DNA of 64,000 nucleotides from Streptomyces bacillaris (lineage in GTDB: Bacteria; Actinomycetota; Actinomycetes; Streptomycetales; Streptomycetaceae): positions 4,836,001 to 4,900,000 of the forward strand of contig NZ_CP029378.1 in NCBI RefSeq assembly GCF_003268675.1, read 5' to 3'. The notes beneath the pieces were generated by a model. It was not told the DNA's origin and did not search any database. It worked only from the letters and a program-made list of their open reading frames with translations. Numbering within the stretch: the stretch's first letter is position 1; each line of letters begins with the position of its first letter. The translations under genes were made by a program, and so were the position numbers. Of this stretch, positions 37,826 to 47,400 are shown one piece after another.

Positions 37826-38581
37826 ATGAGCGCCTACACCGCGCTGAGCCAGGCCGGATACCGGGCCTACACCCGCGACCGCACCACCCTCTTCTTCACC
37901 TTCGCCTTCCCGCTGATCTTCCTGGTCGTCTTCGGGCTGATCTTCCACGGCCAGACCGTCGAGGAGAGCGGCAAGCCCTACATCAACTACATCGCGCCCG
38001 GCGTCCTCTCCTGGGGCGTCGGCAATGCCGCCGTCTTCGGCGTCGGGTTCGTCCTCATGCAGTGGCGGCGCGACGACATCCTCCGGCTGATCCGGATGAC
38101 GCCCACGCCCGTCTCCGCCGTCCTCGCCTCGCGCTACGTGCTGGCGCTCGGCATCGGGGCCGTCCAGGCCGTGCTGTTCGTCGCCGTAGCCCTACTGCCC
38201 TCCTTCGGGCTCCAGTTGGACGGCCGCTGGCCACTCGCGGTGCCGGTGCTGGTGCTCGGCATCACCGCGTTCCTCGCGCTCGGCGTCATCGTCGGCAGCT
38301 ACGCGAAGACCCCGGAGGCGGTCGCCGCGGTCGCCAACTGCCTGATGATTCCCATGGCGTTCCTCTCCGGCTCGTTCTTCCCGCTCGACGCCATGCCCGG
38401 CTGGATGCAGAGCCTCTCCCGCGTCCTGCCGCTCCGCTACCTCAACGACGGGGTCTCCGGCGCGCTGACCGGCGGCGGCTCCCTGTCGGACATCGGCGTC
38501 GCCTGCGCGGTGCTCGCCGGATTCGCCCTCGTCCTCGGTGCGGTGGCGCTGAAGACCTTCCGCTGGAGCGACAAGTCATGA
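37826..38581 (+). CDS. ABC-2 type permease
   Basis: This 251-aa protein has six membrane helices of the ABC-2 type (LFFTFAFPLIFLVVFGLIFHG is helix 1). The helix 5-6 region has the usual FLSGSFFPLDAMPGWMQSL re-entrant segment and ends PLRYLNDGV. ATG 37826 has GGAG 14 bp upstream. It ends in an ATGA overlap with the second YcaO gene, so export and the late modification step are translationally linked. Confidence 0.9.
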   Translation: MSAYTALSQAGYRAYTRDRTTLFFTFAFPLIFLVVFGLIFHGQTVEESGKPYINYIAPGVLSWGVGNAAVFGVGFVLMQWRRDDILRLIRMTPTPVSAVLASRYVLALGIGAVQAVLFVAVALLPSFGLQLDGRWPLAVPVLVLGITAFLALGVIVGSYAKTPEAVAAVANCLMIPMAFLSGSFFPLDAMPGWMQSLSRVLPLRYLNDGVSGALTGGGSLSDIGVACAVLAGFALVLGAVALKTFRWSDKS

Positions 38582-40572
38582 CGACGGTGACCGCCACAAC
38601 TCCGCTGGACCAGGCGCGCGTCCAGCTCCAGGGCGCCCTGGCCGCCCGCCACTCCCGTACGGCCTCCGGCAGCGGCCTGCCCGCCCCGTACGTCGTGCCG
38701 CTCGGGGCCGCCGACACCCTCGGCTTCGGCCACCCGGACCCGTACGCCGACACCCGCCCGGCCGCCAACGTCCAGCTCACCTCCCGGGCCGTGCTGATCG
38801 GCCCCTGGGGCGGCGGGCCCTCGGACACCGCGTGCGGGCAGTGCCTGGCGATGCGGTGGCAGCGGCTGCGCAGCCGGTCGGAGCGGGAGGCGCTGGAACT
38901 GGGCCACGAGCCGCGGGGGGCGGTGCACTGGCCGGTGCTGACGGAGTACGCGGTGGACGCGGTGTGGGCGGCGTACAGCGCGGTGCTGACCGGCCACCGG
39001 AACACCCCGGACGCGACGCCGGTCACCCGGGTCACCAACCCCGACGCCACCCCCGCCGACCGGGCCCTCCCGCAGGTCACCCGTGTCGACCTGGTGACCC
39101 TCGCCACGGCCACCTTCCCGCTGCTCCCCGAACCCCTCTGCCCCGCCTGCGTCTCCGAGGTCCCCGACACGGCGGAGGCCGCCCGGATGGCGCTCGCCGC
39201 CACCCCCAAACCGGCCCCCGACACCTACCGCGTCCGGACCCTCGACTCCTACCCCCTGCCGACCGCTGCGCTCGCCAACCCCGTGTGCGGGGCGCTCGGT
39301 TCGGACACCTGGATCAACCCCGCCTCGACCACCACCGCACCGGTCGCCGGGACCCACTTCGTGCGCGGCTACGCGGGCCTCAACGACGTCACCTGGAGCG
39401 GCCAGGCCAACCGGTACGCCACCAGCCGCACCCTCGCCCACCTGGAGGGCCTGGAGCGGTACGCGGGCACCCACCGCAGGCGCGGCACCTCCCCGGTCAC
39501 CGACAGCTACACCACCCTCGCCGCGCAGTCCGGCACCCGGGTCCTGAACCCCGCCGACTGCGGCTTCTACGCCCCCGAGACGTACGCCTCCGACCACCTG
39601 GTCAGCCCCTTCGACCCGGACCGGGCCATCCCCTGGGTCTGGGGCCACTCGCTGCGCGACGACGCCCCGATCCTGGTCCCGGCCCGGCTCGCCCACTACA
39701 GCGCCGGGGTCGACGCCGACAACTTCGTCTTCGAGTGCTCCAACGGCTGTGCCACCGGCGGGAGTCTGGAGGAGGCCATCCTCTTCGGCCTCCTCGAACT
39801 GGTCGAGCGGGACGCCTTCCTCCTCGCCTGGTACGGCCGCGCCCGCCTCGCCGCCATCGACCTCACCACGGCCACCACGCCCGCCGTCCGCTCGATGCTC
39901 GACCGGGCCGCCCTGCACGGCTACGACGTGCACGCCTTCGATACGCGGATGGACCTGGCCGTCCCTGTCGTCACCGCCCTCGCGGTCCGGCGCGACGGCG
40001 GCCACGGCACGCTCTCCTTCAGCGCGGCGGCGGGCTTCGACCCGGCCGAGACGGTGGAGGCGGCCCTGTCCGAGGTCCTCACCTACATCCCGCACCTGCC
40101 CTACCAGGTGGCCGAGCGCCGCACCGAACTGGAGGAGATGGAAAGGGACTTCACCAAGGTGCTGCACCTGAAGGACCACGCCCAGCTCTACGGGCTGCCG
40201 TCGATGGTCCGGCACGCGGCGGAGTACCTGGAGCCCGTCGCCGTACTCCCGCTGGAGGAGGCGTTCGCCGACTGGGAGCCGCTGCGCCCGCGCACCGGCG
40301 ACCTGCTGGACGATCTGCGGTGTCTGCGCGACCAGTTGACGGCGGCCGGGTACGACGTCATCGCCGTCGACCAGACCACCCCCGAGCAGCGCCGGATGGG
40401 CCTGCACACCGTCTCCACCACCGTCCCGGGCCTGCTCCCGCTCGACTTCGGCTGGAGCAGACAGCGGGCGCTGCGCATGCCCCGGCTGCGGACCGCGCTG
40501 CGGGCGGCCGGGCGGCGGGCCGACGACCTGCCGGAGGCGGAGGTCAAGGCCGTCCCGCACCCGTTCCCATGA
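38578..40572 (+). CDS. YcaO cyclodehydratase 2
   Basis: This 664-aa protein is a paralogue of the 28043-30022 enzyme. It has the same plan: zinc CxxC pairs at 86/89 (CGQC) and 188/191 (CPAC), then a YcaO domain with TLAHLEGLERYAGTH, CSNGCATGGSLEEAILFG, LVERDAF, and the C-terminal PHPFP. Shared sequence runs the whole length, so the two arose by duplication. Such pairs may act on different residue types (Cys versus Ser/Thr) or on different halves of the core. It overlaps the permease gene by 4 bp and is convergent with the precursor gene across a strong hairpin. Confidence 0.9.
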   Translation: MTTVTATTPLDQARVQLQGALAARHSRTASGSGLPAPYVVPLGAADTLGFGHPDPYADTRPAANVQLTSRAVLIGPWGGGPSDTACGQCLAMRWQRLRSRSEREALELGHEPRGAVHWPVLTEYAVDAVWAAYSAVLTGHRNTPDATPVTRVTNPDATPADRALPQVTRVDLVTLATATFPLLPEPLCPACVSEVPDTAEAARMALAATPKPAPDTYRVRTLDSYPLPTAALANPVCGALGSDTWINPASTTTAPVAGTHFVRGYAGLNDVTWSGQANRYATSRTLAHLEGLERYAGTHRRRGTSPVTDSYTTLAAQSGTRVLNPADCGFYAPETYASDHLVSPFDPDRAIPWVWGHSLRDDAPILVPARLAHYSAGVDADNFVFECSNGCATGGSLEEAILFGLLELVERDAFLLAWYGRARLAAIDLTTATTPAVRSMLDRAALHGYDVHAFDTRMDLAVPVVTALAVRRDGGHGTLSFSAAAGFDPAETVEAALSEVLTYIPHLPYQVAERRTELEEMERDFTKVLHLKDHAQLYGLPSMVRHAAEYLEPVAVLPLEEAFADWEPLRPRTGDLLDDLRCLRDQLTAAGYDVIAVDQTTPEQRRMGLHTVSTTVPGLLPLDFGWSRQRALRMPRLRTALRAAGRRADDLPEAEVKAVPHPFP

Positions 40573-40616
40573 CCGCACCCGCACCCGGGACCGGGCCCGC
40601 GCCGCACCACGTACGG

Positions 40617-40645
40617 CAGCCCCCTCCGACCGACGGAGGGGGCTG
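40617..40645. terminator. 12-bp hairpin between YcaO 2 and precursor gene
   Basis: CAGCCCCCTCCG (40617-40628) is the exact complement of 40634-40645 with a 5-nt loop. Lying between convergent genes, it should stop transcription from both sides. Confidence 0.9.
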
Positions 40646-40670
40646 GCGTGCGCGCGCCGGGAAGAGGGTG

Positions 40671-40847
40671 TCAGGCGCTGCAGGAGGTGGTGCTGGTGGT
40701 GCTGGAGCAGGTGGAGGTCGAGGAGCAGGACGTGGAACCGGCCAGCACGACCTCGGACGCGTCGGAGTAGTCCGAGATCTCGAAGGTCTCCGACTCCAGC
40801 TCCAGGATCTCGTCGGCGAGGGTGGTCAGCTCGGTCTTGGGGGCCAT
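40671..40847 (-). CDS. thiazolylpeptide-type RiPP precursor peptide
   Basis: This 58-aa peptide has an acidic leader (MAPKTELTTLADEILELE, then SETFEISDYSDASEVVLAG) and a C-terminal core of 21 residues after Gly37: STSCSSTSTC at 38-47, SSTTSTTSCS at 48-57 and Ala58. All 20 residues before the final Ala are Ser, Thr or Cys (10, 7 and 3). The leader style, with D/E-rich helix and a small VLAG-type end before a Ser/Thr/Cys tail, matches thiazolylpeptide-type precursors. The cleavage site after VVLAG is inferred. GGGAGAAC precedes the ATG at 40847. The gene is on the strand opposite to the enzymes and has its own promoter region with GCTGTCA repeats. Confidence 0.9.
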   Translation of the reverse strand: MAPKTELTTLADEILELESETFEISDYSDASEVVLAGSTSCSSTSTCSSTTSTTSCSA

Positions 40848-40926
40848 GGTGTTCTCCCTGGTCTCGTGGGGACCGGCCGGCCACTCCGGCCCGGTGTCCC
40901 CGTCCTGGACCCATTGGAGCGGCGGC

Positions 40927-41003
40927 CGCTGTCAGATCGGCCGCCCTTTCGCTGTCACTTCGCTGGCACCCGGTGACAGCGGGACGGCAGGGCCCCTGAC
41001 AGC
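40927..41003. promoter_or_regulatory. GCTGTCA repeat array: candidate SARP boxes
   Basis: The element GCTGTCA occurs at 40928 and 40951, a near copy GCTGGCA at 40962, and the inverse TGACAGC at 40974 and 40997. Two 11-bp units, TTCGCTGTCAC (40948-40958) and TTCGCTGGCAC (40959-40969), are directly joined and differ in one base. Heptamers repeated at 11-bp steps are the known SARP binding pattern. The array lies 80-156 bp before the precursor start and also just before the amidohydrolase gene, so it may drive both. A further GTGACAGC lies at 41046-41053. Confidence 0.65.
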
Positions 41004-41030
41004 CCGACGGATCAAGCTCGTTGAGCAGAG

Positions 41031-42452
41031 ATGAGGTGCGAAGTGGTGACAGCGGCGAGAACGGCGAAGGACACGGACGACGCGAGCGGTGATGGGCGTG
41101 CGGGCGCGGGCGGCGCGGGCAGCGCGTACGGTGACGGGTGCGCGGGCCCGGGAGGCATGCCCCCACCCCGCACCCTGCCCCCACCGCGCCCCCTGCTCCG
41201 CGCCGCCCTGGCGCTCTACCTCGACCTGCACGCCCACCCCGAACTCTCCGGCCACGAGCACCGCACCGCCGGCCTCCTCGCCGCCCGGCTGACCGAACAC
41301 GGCCTCACGGTCACCACGGCCGTCGGCGGCGGCCACGGGCTCGTCGGCGTCCTGCGCAACGGCCCCGGCCCCACCGTGCTCCTGCGCACCGAACTCGACG
41401 CGCTCCCCGTCACCGAGGCCACCGGCCTGCCGTACGCGAGCACCACCCCCGGGGTCATGCACGCCTGCGGCCACGACCTGCACATCGCGTCCCTCACCGG
41501 GGCGGTGGCCCTCCTCGCCGCCGACCGGGAGAGCTGGCGCGGCACCCTGCTCGTGGTGGGCCAGCCCGCCGAGGAGACGCTGAACGGGGCCCGGTCGATG
41601 CTGGCGGACGGGCGGCTGTACGAGCGGTTCGGCACCCCGGACGCGGCCCTCGCCCAGCACACCGCCCCGCTCCCCGCCGGGACCGTCGCCCACGCCCCGG
41701 CCGGGACGCCCCTGATGGCGGGCAGCATCGCGGCCGACGTCACCCTGTACGGCCGGGGCGGCCACGCGGCGACCCCGCACCTCACCGTCGACCCGGTCCT
41801 GATGGCCGCCGCCACCGTGCTCGGGCTCCAGCCGGTGGTGGCCCGCACGACCGCCCCCGCCGAACACGCCGTGCTCACCGTGGGCTCGGTGCGGGCCGGC
41901 GAGCGCGGAAACGTCACGCCGGATACCGCCGAACTCTCCATGACCCTAAGGGCGTTCACGGATCAGGCCCTCGACCGCCTGCTGGCCGCGGCGACACGTG
42001 TCGTACGGGCCCAGGCCGCCGCGTCGGGCGCCCCGCGCGACCCGGACCTCACGGTGACCGCCCGCTCGCCCGCCCTGCACCCCGACCCGGCGCTCACGGC
42101 GGCGGTCCGCCGCGCCCACGAGGGAGCGTTCGGCGCGGACCGGGTCCTGGACACCGCCCCCGCGACGGCCACCGAGGACTTCCCGCACTTCGCGGCGGGC
42201 GGGGTGGCGACGGCGTACTGGCTGCTCGGCACCACCGGCGTACGCGAGTGGCGCGCGGCCCGCTCCGGGGGCGCCCCCGTGGCCCCGAACCACGCCCCCG
42301 GCTTCGCCCCCGACGTACGGACGGCGCTCCCGGCGGGCATCACGGCGCTGGCGACGGCGGCCCGGCAGGTGCTGGCCCCGGGACCGGACGGCGGCGGGGA
42401 GGCCCCGCAGAGCCCCACGGCCCGCGGTCACGTCCGGGAGGCGGGCTCATGA
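41031..42452 (+). CDS. M20-family amidohydrolase/peptidase
   Basis: This protein of up to 473 aa belongs to the M20D amidohydrolase type (hippurate, IAA-amino-acid and N-acyl-amino-acid hydrolases). Marks are YLDLHAHPELSGHEHRTA near residue 62, RTELDALPVTEATGLPY, HACGHDLHIA, the catalytic GQPAEETLNGA, and a late ATEDFPHFA segment binding metal. The start is unsure: ATG 41031 is the longest, GTG 41043 or 41046 also have GAGG upstream. The first 45 residues are low complexity. It may trim the peptide, hydrolyse an acyl or amide group of the product, or give self-resistance. None is proven. It overlaps the next small gene by 4 bp. Confidence 0.85.
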   Translation: MRCEVVTAARTAKDTDDASGDGRAGAGGAGSAYGDGCAGPGGMPPPRTLPPPRPLLRAALALYLDLHAHPELSGHEHRTAGLLAARLTEHGLTVTTAVGGGHGLVGVLRNGPGPTVLLRTELDALPVTEATGLPYASTTPGVMHACGHDLHIASLTGAVALLAADRESWRGTLLVVGQPAEETLNGARSMLADGRLYERFGTPDAALAQHTAPLPAGTVAHAPAGTPLMAGSIAADVTLYGRGGHAATPHLTVDPVLMAAATVLGLQPVVARTTAPAEHAVLTVGSVRAGERGNVTPDTAELSMTLRAFTDQALDRLLAAATRVVRAQAAASGAPRDPDLTVTARSPALHPDPALTAAVRRAHEGAFGADRVLDTAPATATEDFPHFAAGGVATAYWLLGTTGVREWRAARSGGAPVAPNHAPGFAPDVRTALPAGITALATAARQVLAPGPDGGGEAPQSPTARGHVREAGS

Positions 42453-42703
42453 CGCCCGCGCGGGGCGGGGTCGCCGCTGTCGTCCTCGTCCGCCGCGACC
42501 GGGCCGCCCCGACCGGCTGGACCACAGTCGTACGGCTCCTGGGGCTGCTCCCCGGCCACTGGTCCTGCCACTCGGAGGTGGGCCAGGACCGGGTGGTGCT
42601 GCGGGTCGAGCTGGCGGGGGCGACGGACGCCCATGCGGTGCGGCGGGCGGTCTCCTGCGTCCTGGCGGACACGGCGCTGCGGGGGTGGACGGAGGAGTTC
42701 TGA
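42449..42703 (+). CDS. small protein of unknown function in the RiPP cluster
   Basis: This 84-aa protein starts in an ATGA overlap with the amidohydrolase gene. It has an alternating beta/alpha pattern (VAAVVLVRRDR, TVVRLLGLLPGHW, DRVVLRVELAGATDAHAVRRAVSCVL) reminiscent of ACT-like or ferredoxin-like small domains. No catalytic residues stand out. The coupling suggests it helps the amidohydrolase. I do not recognise a family. Confidence 0.6.
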   Translation: MTPARGGVAAVVLVRRDRAAPTGWTTVVRLLGLLPGHWSCHSEVGQDRVVLRVELAGATDAHAVRRAVSCVLADTALRGWTEEF

Positions 42704-42810
42704 CGGCGCCGTTCCGAGGGCCGCCGGACCTACCCGGGTAAAGGACCCGCCCCCGTGACGTGCCCGTCCCCGTATCGCCCCCCGGGGTATCGGCCCCCGT
42801 ACCGGACTCG

Positions 42811-43791
42811 TCAGATCCAGCCCCGCTCGCGGGCGAGCAGCGCGGCCTGGGCGCGGCTGGCGGCACCGAGGGTCTGCATCAGCTCGGCGACATGGCGGCG
42901 GTAGGTCCGTACGGACACGCCCAGCTCCCGGGCCCCGGCCTCGTCCTTGCCGACCGTGCACATCGCCACCAGGACCCGCCGCTCCATGGCGGAGAGCCCG
43001 TCGCGGGCCGGTCCGCTCCCGCCGTCGGCCGTGGGCAGCTCGTGGGCCTGGTCCCAGATCCGCTCGAAGAGCGCGATGATGTTGGAGACGAGACCGCTGC
43101 GGTGGGCGAGCAGCGCGCCCCGGGAGGTGTCGCGGGGGTCCAGCGGGACGAGGGCGGCCCGGCGGTCGTAGACGAGAAGCCGTTCGGTGGTGTCGGCGGT
43201 GACCCGGATGCACGCCCCGTGCTCGGACAGCTCCCGCAGATAGGCGGCGGTGGGCGGGTCCTGGAGGGCGACGGCGGAGACGACGTTGCGGATCTTGACC
43301 CCCCGTCTCAGACAGCGCAGGTCCAGCGGTCTGGAGCGGGCGATGTTCTCCGGGGAGAGCCGGGTGTACGGCTCCACGGAGAGGATCTCGTCCCGGGCGA
43401 AGAAGGCGAGGTCGTCGATCCGGTTGCGGATCTGGGCCAGCCCCTCCAGCTGCTCGATGCCCTGCGGGGGCGGTGTACGGGCCCCCTGCTCCGCGCGTAG
43501 ACCATCAATGACGTGCCGCGACCGGGTGACGCGCTGCAGCTCCTGGTGGAGTGCGTGGAGCCGCAGATCGATCAGCCGGGAGAGGGCGGTCTCGGGGTCC
43601 TCGGGGGCGATCCGGCGGCCGTCGTCCTCCACGCGCAGCAGCCCCAGCTCCCGCAGCCGGTCGATCCGGGCGCGGGCCTGGCCGGGCTCGGTGTGCAGGA
43701 GGAGGTGGAGGTCGTCGGCGGCGGTGGAGGGGTTGCGCAGGAAGTGGCGGTAGATCTCCTCCTCGGCGTCGGAGACTCCGAAAACCGCCAT
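42811..43791 (-). CDS. LuxR-like (TrmB/HTH) transcriptional regulator
   Basis: This 326-aa protein has an N-terminal TrmB-like winged helix (about residues 8-60: DAEEEIYRHFLRNPSTAADDL), a middle sensor part, and a C-terminal LuxR-type helix-turn-helix (LSAMERRVLVAMCTVGKDEAGARELGVSVRTYRRH and AELMQTLGAASRAQAALLARERGWI). Regulators of this plan often border LAP, thiopeptide and lanthipeptide clusters. ATG 43791 (MAVFGVSDAEE) is chosen because similarity begins there; the frame stays open upstream. It closes the RiPP cluster and is convergent with the amidohydrolase unit. Together with the SARP it gives two regulators. Confidence 0.83.
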   Translation of the reverse strand: MAVFGVSDAEEEIYRHFLRNPSTAADDLHLLLHTEPGQARARIDRLRELGLLRVEDDGRRIAPEDPETALSRLIDLRLHALHQELQRVTRSRHVIDGLRAEQGARTPPPQGIEQLEGLAQIRNRIDDLAFFARDEILSVEPYTRLSPENIARSRPLDLRCLRRGVKIRNVVSAVALQDPPTAAYLRELSEHGACIRVTADTTERLLVYDRRAALVPLDPRDTSRGALLAHRSGLVSNIIALFERIWDQAHELPTADGGSGPARDGLSAMERRVLVAMCTVGKDEAGARELGVSVRTYRRHVAELMQTLGAASRAQAALLARERGWI

Positions 43792-44443
43792 CTCGTTCTC
43801 GCCCACGTACGCCCCCGATACCCGATACCTGGTGTCCGCTTGAGTCCGTGCACCGCGGGGGATCGCCCTGCGGAGCCGGTCGCCGCCCGCTGTGGCGGCC
43901 GGTGGAACTGTTCGTGCGCCGGTGGATCCCTCGGAAACCGTTCGTGCCATGGTCGGCCACAGACTAGACGCTGGGATCACTCCTGTGAGGACCCCGGACG
44001 GAACTGTGTGCCGTACGGAGATGAACGGTGGGCGACCGGCGACGAGCGGTGCTGGTGGAGCGACGGACGGAGGGGGAGAGGTACTGCCGGTACCCAAGGA
44101 CGGCGTTCCGGCCGACCCGTGGGCGGACGCCCCGGCCGTGGATGGACGCCCCGCACCCGACACCCGTAGAGACTCCCCACGCGACCGCCCTGGTATGCCT
44201 CCCGTACGGCCGCGCCCCGCCCCGGCACGCCGCACCACTCCGTCCCGCCGGGACGCCCGCATACCGGCCACCCTCCGGCGTGCGGGAGCGGCTGTCACTA
44301 CCGGGTCGTAGTCTGGAACCCCCGGCTCGTCCCACGTGTCGGGCTCTTCGCGTTGCCCCCCGGGCTGCGGCAGCCGGCTGCCGCAGCCCCACTTGAACAC
44401 CTCGTGCACACCTGAACACCTCAAGACCCGGACGGATGCCCCT
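43792..44443. other. 652-bp divergent region between RiPP regulator and mfd
   Basis: No gene is supported; the open frames here lack ribosome sites and family similarity. It contains a direct repeat (AACTGTTCGTGC and AACCGTTCGTGC at 43906-43947) on the regulator side. The region presumably holds promoters for both genes, but I cannot place boxes. Confidence 0.5.
43906..43947. repeat. 12-bp direct repeat, 30 bp apart
   Basis: AACTGTTCGTGC (43906-43917) and AACCGTTCGTGC (43936-43947) differ in one base; each is followed or preceded by CCGGTGGA-like sequence. Being upstream of the LuxR-like gene, they could be autoregulatory sites. Confidence 0.4.
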
Positions 44444-47400
44444 ATGAGCCTGCACGGTCTGCTGGATGTCGTCGTGACGGACCCGGCGATCGCCGAGGCG
44501 GTCAAGGCCGCCACCGACGGCCACCGCTCGCATGTCGACCTGGTGGGTCCGCCCGGTGCCCGGCCCTTCGCCGTGGCCGCGCTGGCCCGGCAGACCGGCC
44601 GGACCGTGCTGGCCGTCACCGCGACCGGCCGGGAGGCCGAGGACCTGGCCGCCGCGCTGCGGACGCTGCTGCCGCCGGACACGGTGGCGGAGTTCCCGTC
44701 CTGGGAGACCCTGCCGCACGAGCGCCTCTCGCCGCGCTCGGACACCGTGGGCCGCCGCCTCGCCGTGCTGCGCAGGCTGGCGCACCCGCGCGAGGACGAC
44801 CCGGAGACGGGCCCGGTCTCGGTGGTCGTGGCGCCGATCCGCTCCGTGCTCCAGCCGCAGGTCAAGGGGCTGGGGGAGCTGGAGCCGGTCTCGCTGACCA
44901 GCGGGCAGAGCGCGGACCTGGGCGAGGTGGTGGACGCGCTGGCGGCCGCCGCGTACGCGCGGGTGGAGCTGGTGGAGAAGCGGGGCGAGTTCGCCGTACG
45001 CGGCGGGATCCTGGACGTCTTCCCGCCGACCGAGGAGCACCCCCTTCGGGTGGAGTTCTGGGGCGACGACGTGGAGGAGATCCGGTACTTCAAGATCGCC
45101 GACCAGCGGTCCCTGGAGGTCGCCGCGCACGGACTGTGGGCGCCGCCCTGCCGTGAGCTGCTGCTGACCGACGAGGTACGGGAGCGGGCCGCCGCCCTCG
45201 CCGAGGAGCACCCGGAGCTGGGCGAGCTGCTGGGCAAGATCGCGGAGGGCATCGCGGTCGAGGGCATGGAGTCGCTGGCCCCGGTGCTGGTGGACGACAT
45301 GGAGCTGCTGCTCGACGTGCTGCCGAAGGGTTCGATGGCGCTGGTCTGCGACCCGGAGCGGGTGCGGACGCGGGCGGCGGACCTGGTGGCGACGAGCCAG
45401 GAGTTCCTGACGGCGTCGTGGGCGGCGAGCGCGGGCGGCGGCGAGGCCCCGATCGATGTGGGCGCGGCCTCGCTGCGGAGCATCGCGGACGTCCGGGACC
45501 GGGCCCGTGAGCTGGGGATGATGTGGTGGTCGACCTCGCCCTTCGCGGCGGAGGACGCCGAGCTGGACGAGGACACCCTCAAGCTGTCGATGCACGCCCC
45601 GGAGGCGTACCGGGGCGACACCGCCCGCGCGCTGGCCGACACCAAGGGGTGGCTGGCCGAGGGCTGGCGCACGGTGTACGTGACGGAGGGCCAGGGGCTC
45701 GCCTCCCGTACGGTCGAGGTGCTCGGCGGCGAGGGCATCGCGGCCCGCTTCGTCCCGGACCTGGCCGAGATCGCCCCGTCCGTCGTCCACGTCTCCTGCG
45801 GCGCGCTCGACCAGGGGTTCGTGGACCCGGCGCTGAAGCTGGCGGTGCTCACCGAGACCGATCTGACCGGCCAGCGCACGGCCACCAAGGACCTGGGCCG
45901 GATGCCGGCCCGGCGGCGGAAGACGATCGACCCGCTGACGCTGGAGGCGGGCGACTACATCGTCCACGAGCAGCACGGTGTGGGCCGGTACGTGGAGATG
46001 GTGCAGCGGACGGTCCAGGGCGCGACCCGCGAATACCTGCTGGTCGAGTACGCCCCCGCCAAGCGCGGCCAGCCCGGGGACCGGCTCTACATCCCGACCG
46101 ACCAGCTGGAGCAGGTCACCAAGTACGTGGGCGGCGAGGCCCCGACCCTGCACCGGCTCGGCGGCGCCGACTGGACCAAGACCAAGCAGCGGGCGAAGAA
46201 GGCGGTCAAGGAGATCGCCGCCGACCTGATCAAGCTGTACTCGGCCCGGATGGCGGCCCCCGGCCACTCCTTCGCCCCCGACACCCCGTGGCAGCGGGAG
46301 CTGGAGGACGCGTTCCCGTACGCGGAGACGCCCGACCAGCTCTCCACCATCGCGGAGGTCAAGGAGGACATGGAGAAGACGGTCCCGATGGACCGGCTGA
46401 TCTGCGGTGACGTCGGGTACGGCAAGACGGAGATCGCGGTCCGGGCGGCGTTCAAGGCGGTCCAGGACGGCAAGCAGGTGGCGGTGCTCGTCCCCACCAC
46501 GCTCCTGGTCCAGCAGCACTACGGCACGTTCACCGAGCGCTACTCCCAATTCCCGGTCAACGTCCGCGCGCTGAGCCGCTTCCAGTCGGAAACGGAATCC
46601 AAAGCGACCCTGGAGGGCCTGAAGGACGGCTCGGTCGACCTGGTCATCGGCACGCACCGCCTCTTCTCCTCCGAGACGAAGTTCAAGGACCTCGGCCTGG
46701 TCATCGTGGACGAGGAGCAGCGGTTCGGCGTCGAGCACAAGGAGCAGCTGAAGAAGCTCCGCGCCAACGTGGACGTCCTCACCATGTCCGCGACGCCCAT
46801 CCCCCGTACGCTCGAAATGGCGGTCACCGGCATCCGCGAGATGTCCACGATCACCACCCCGCCGGAGGAGCGCCACCCGGTGCTCACGTTCGTCGGCCCG
46901 TACGAGGAGAAGCAGATCGGCGCGGCGATCCGCCGTGAACTCCTGCGCGAGGGCCAGGCGTTCTACATCCACAACCGGGTCGAGTCCATCGACCGGGCCG
47001 CCGCCCGGCTGCGCGAGATCGTCCCCGAGGCGCGGATCGCGACGGCCCACGGGCAGATGTCCGAACAGGCCCTGGAACAGGTGGTGGTGGACTTCTGGGA
47101 GAAGAAGTTCGACGTCCTGGTCTCCACCACGATCGTCGAGTCCGGCATCGACATCTCCAACGCCAACACCCTGATCGTGGAGCGCGGCGACAACTTCGGC
47201 CTCTCCCAACTCCACCAGCTGCGCGGTCGGGTGGGCCGGGGCCGGGACCGAGGCTACGCCTATTTCCTGTACCCCCCCGAGAAGCCCCTGACGGAGACCG
47301 CCCACGAGCGCTTGGCGACGATCGCCCAGCACACGGAGATGGGCGCGGGCATGTACGTGGCGATGAAGGACCTGGAGATCCGGGGCGCGGGCAACCTGCT

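Noticed and set aside
43892..44311. Small gene between the LuxR-like regulator and mfd
   Set aside because: No ribosome site, no recognisable domain and low-complexity composition.
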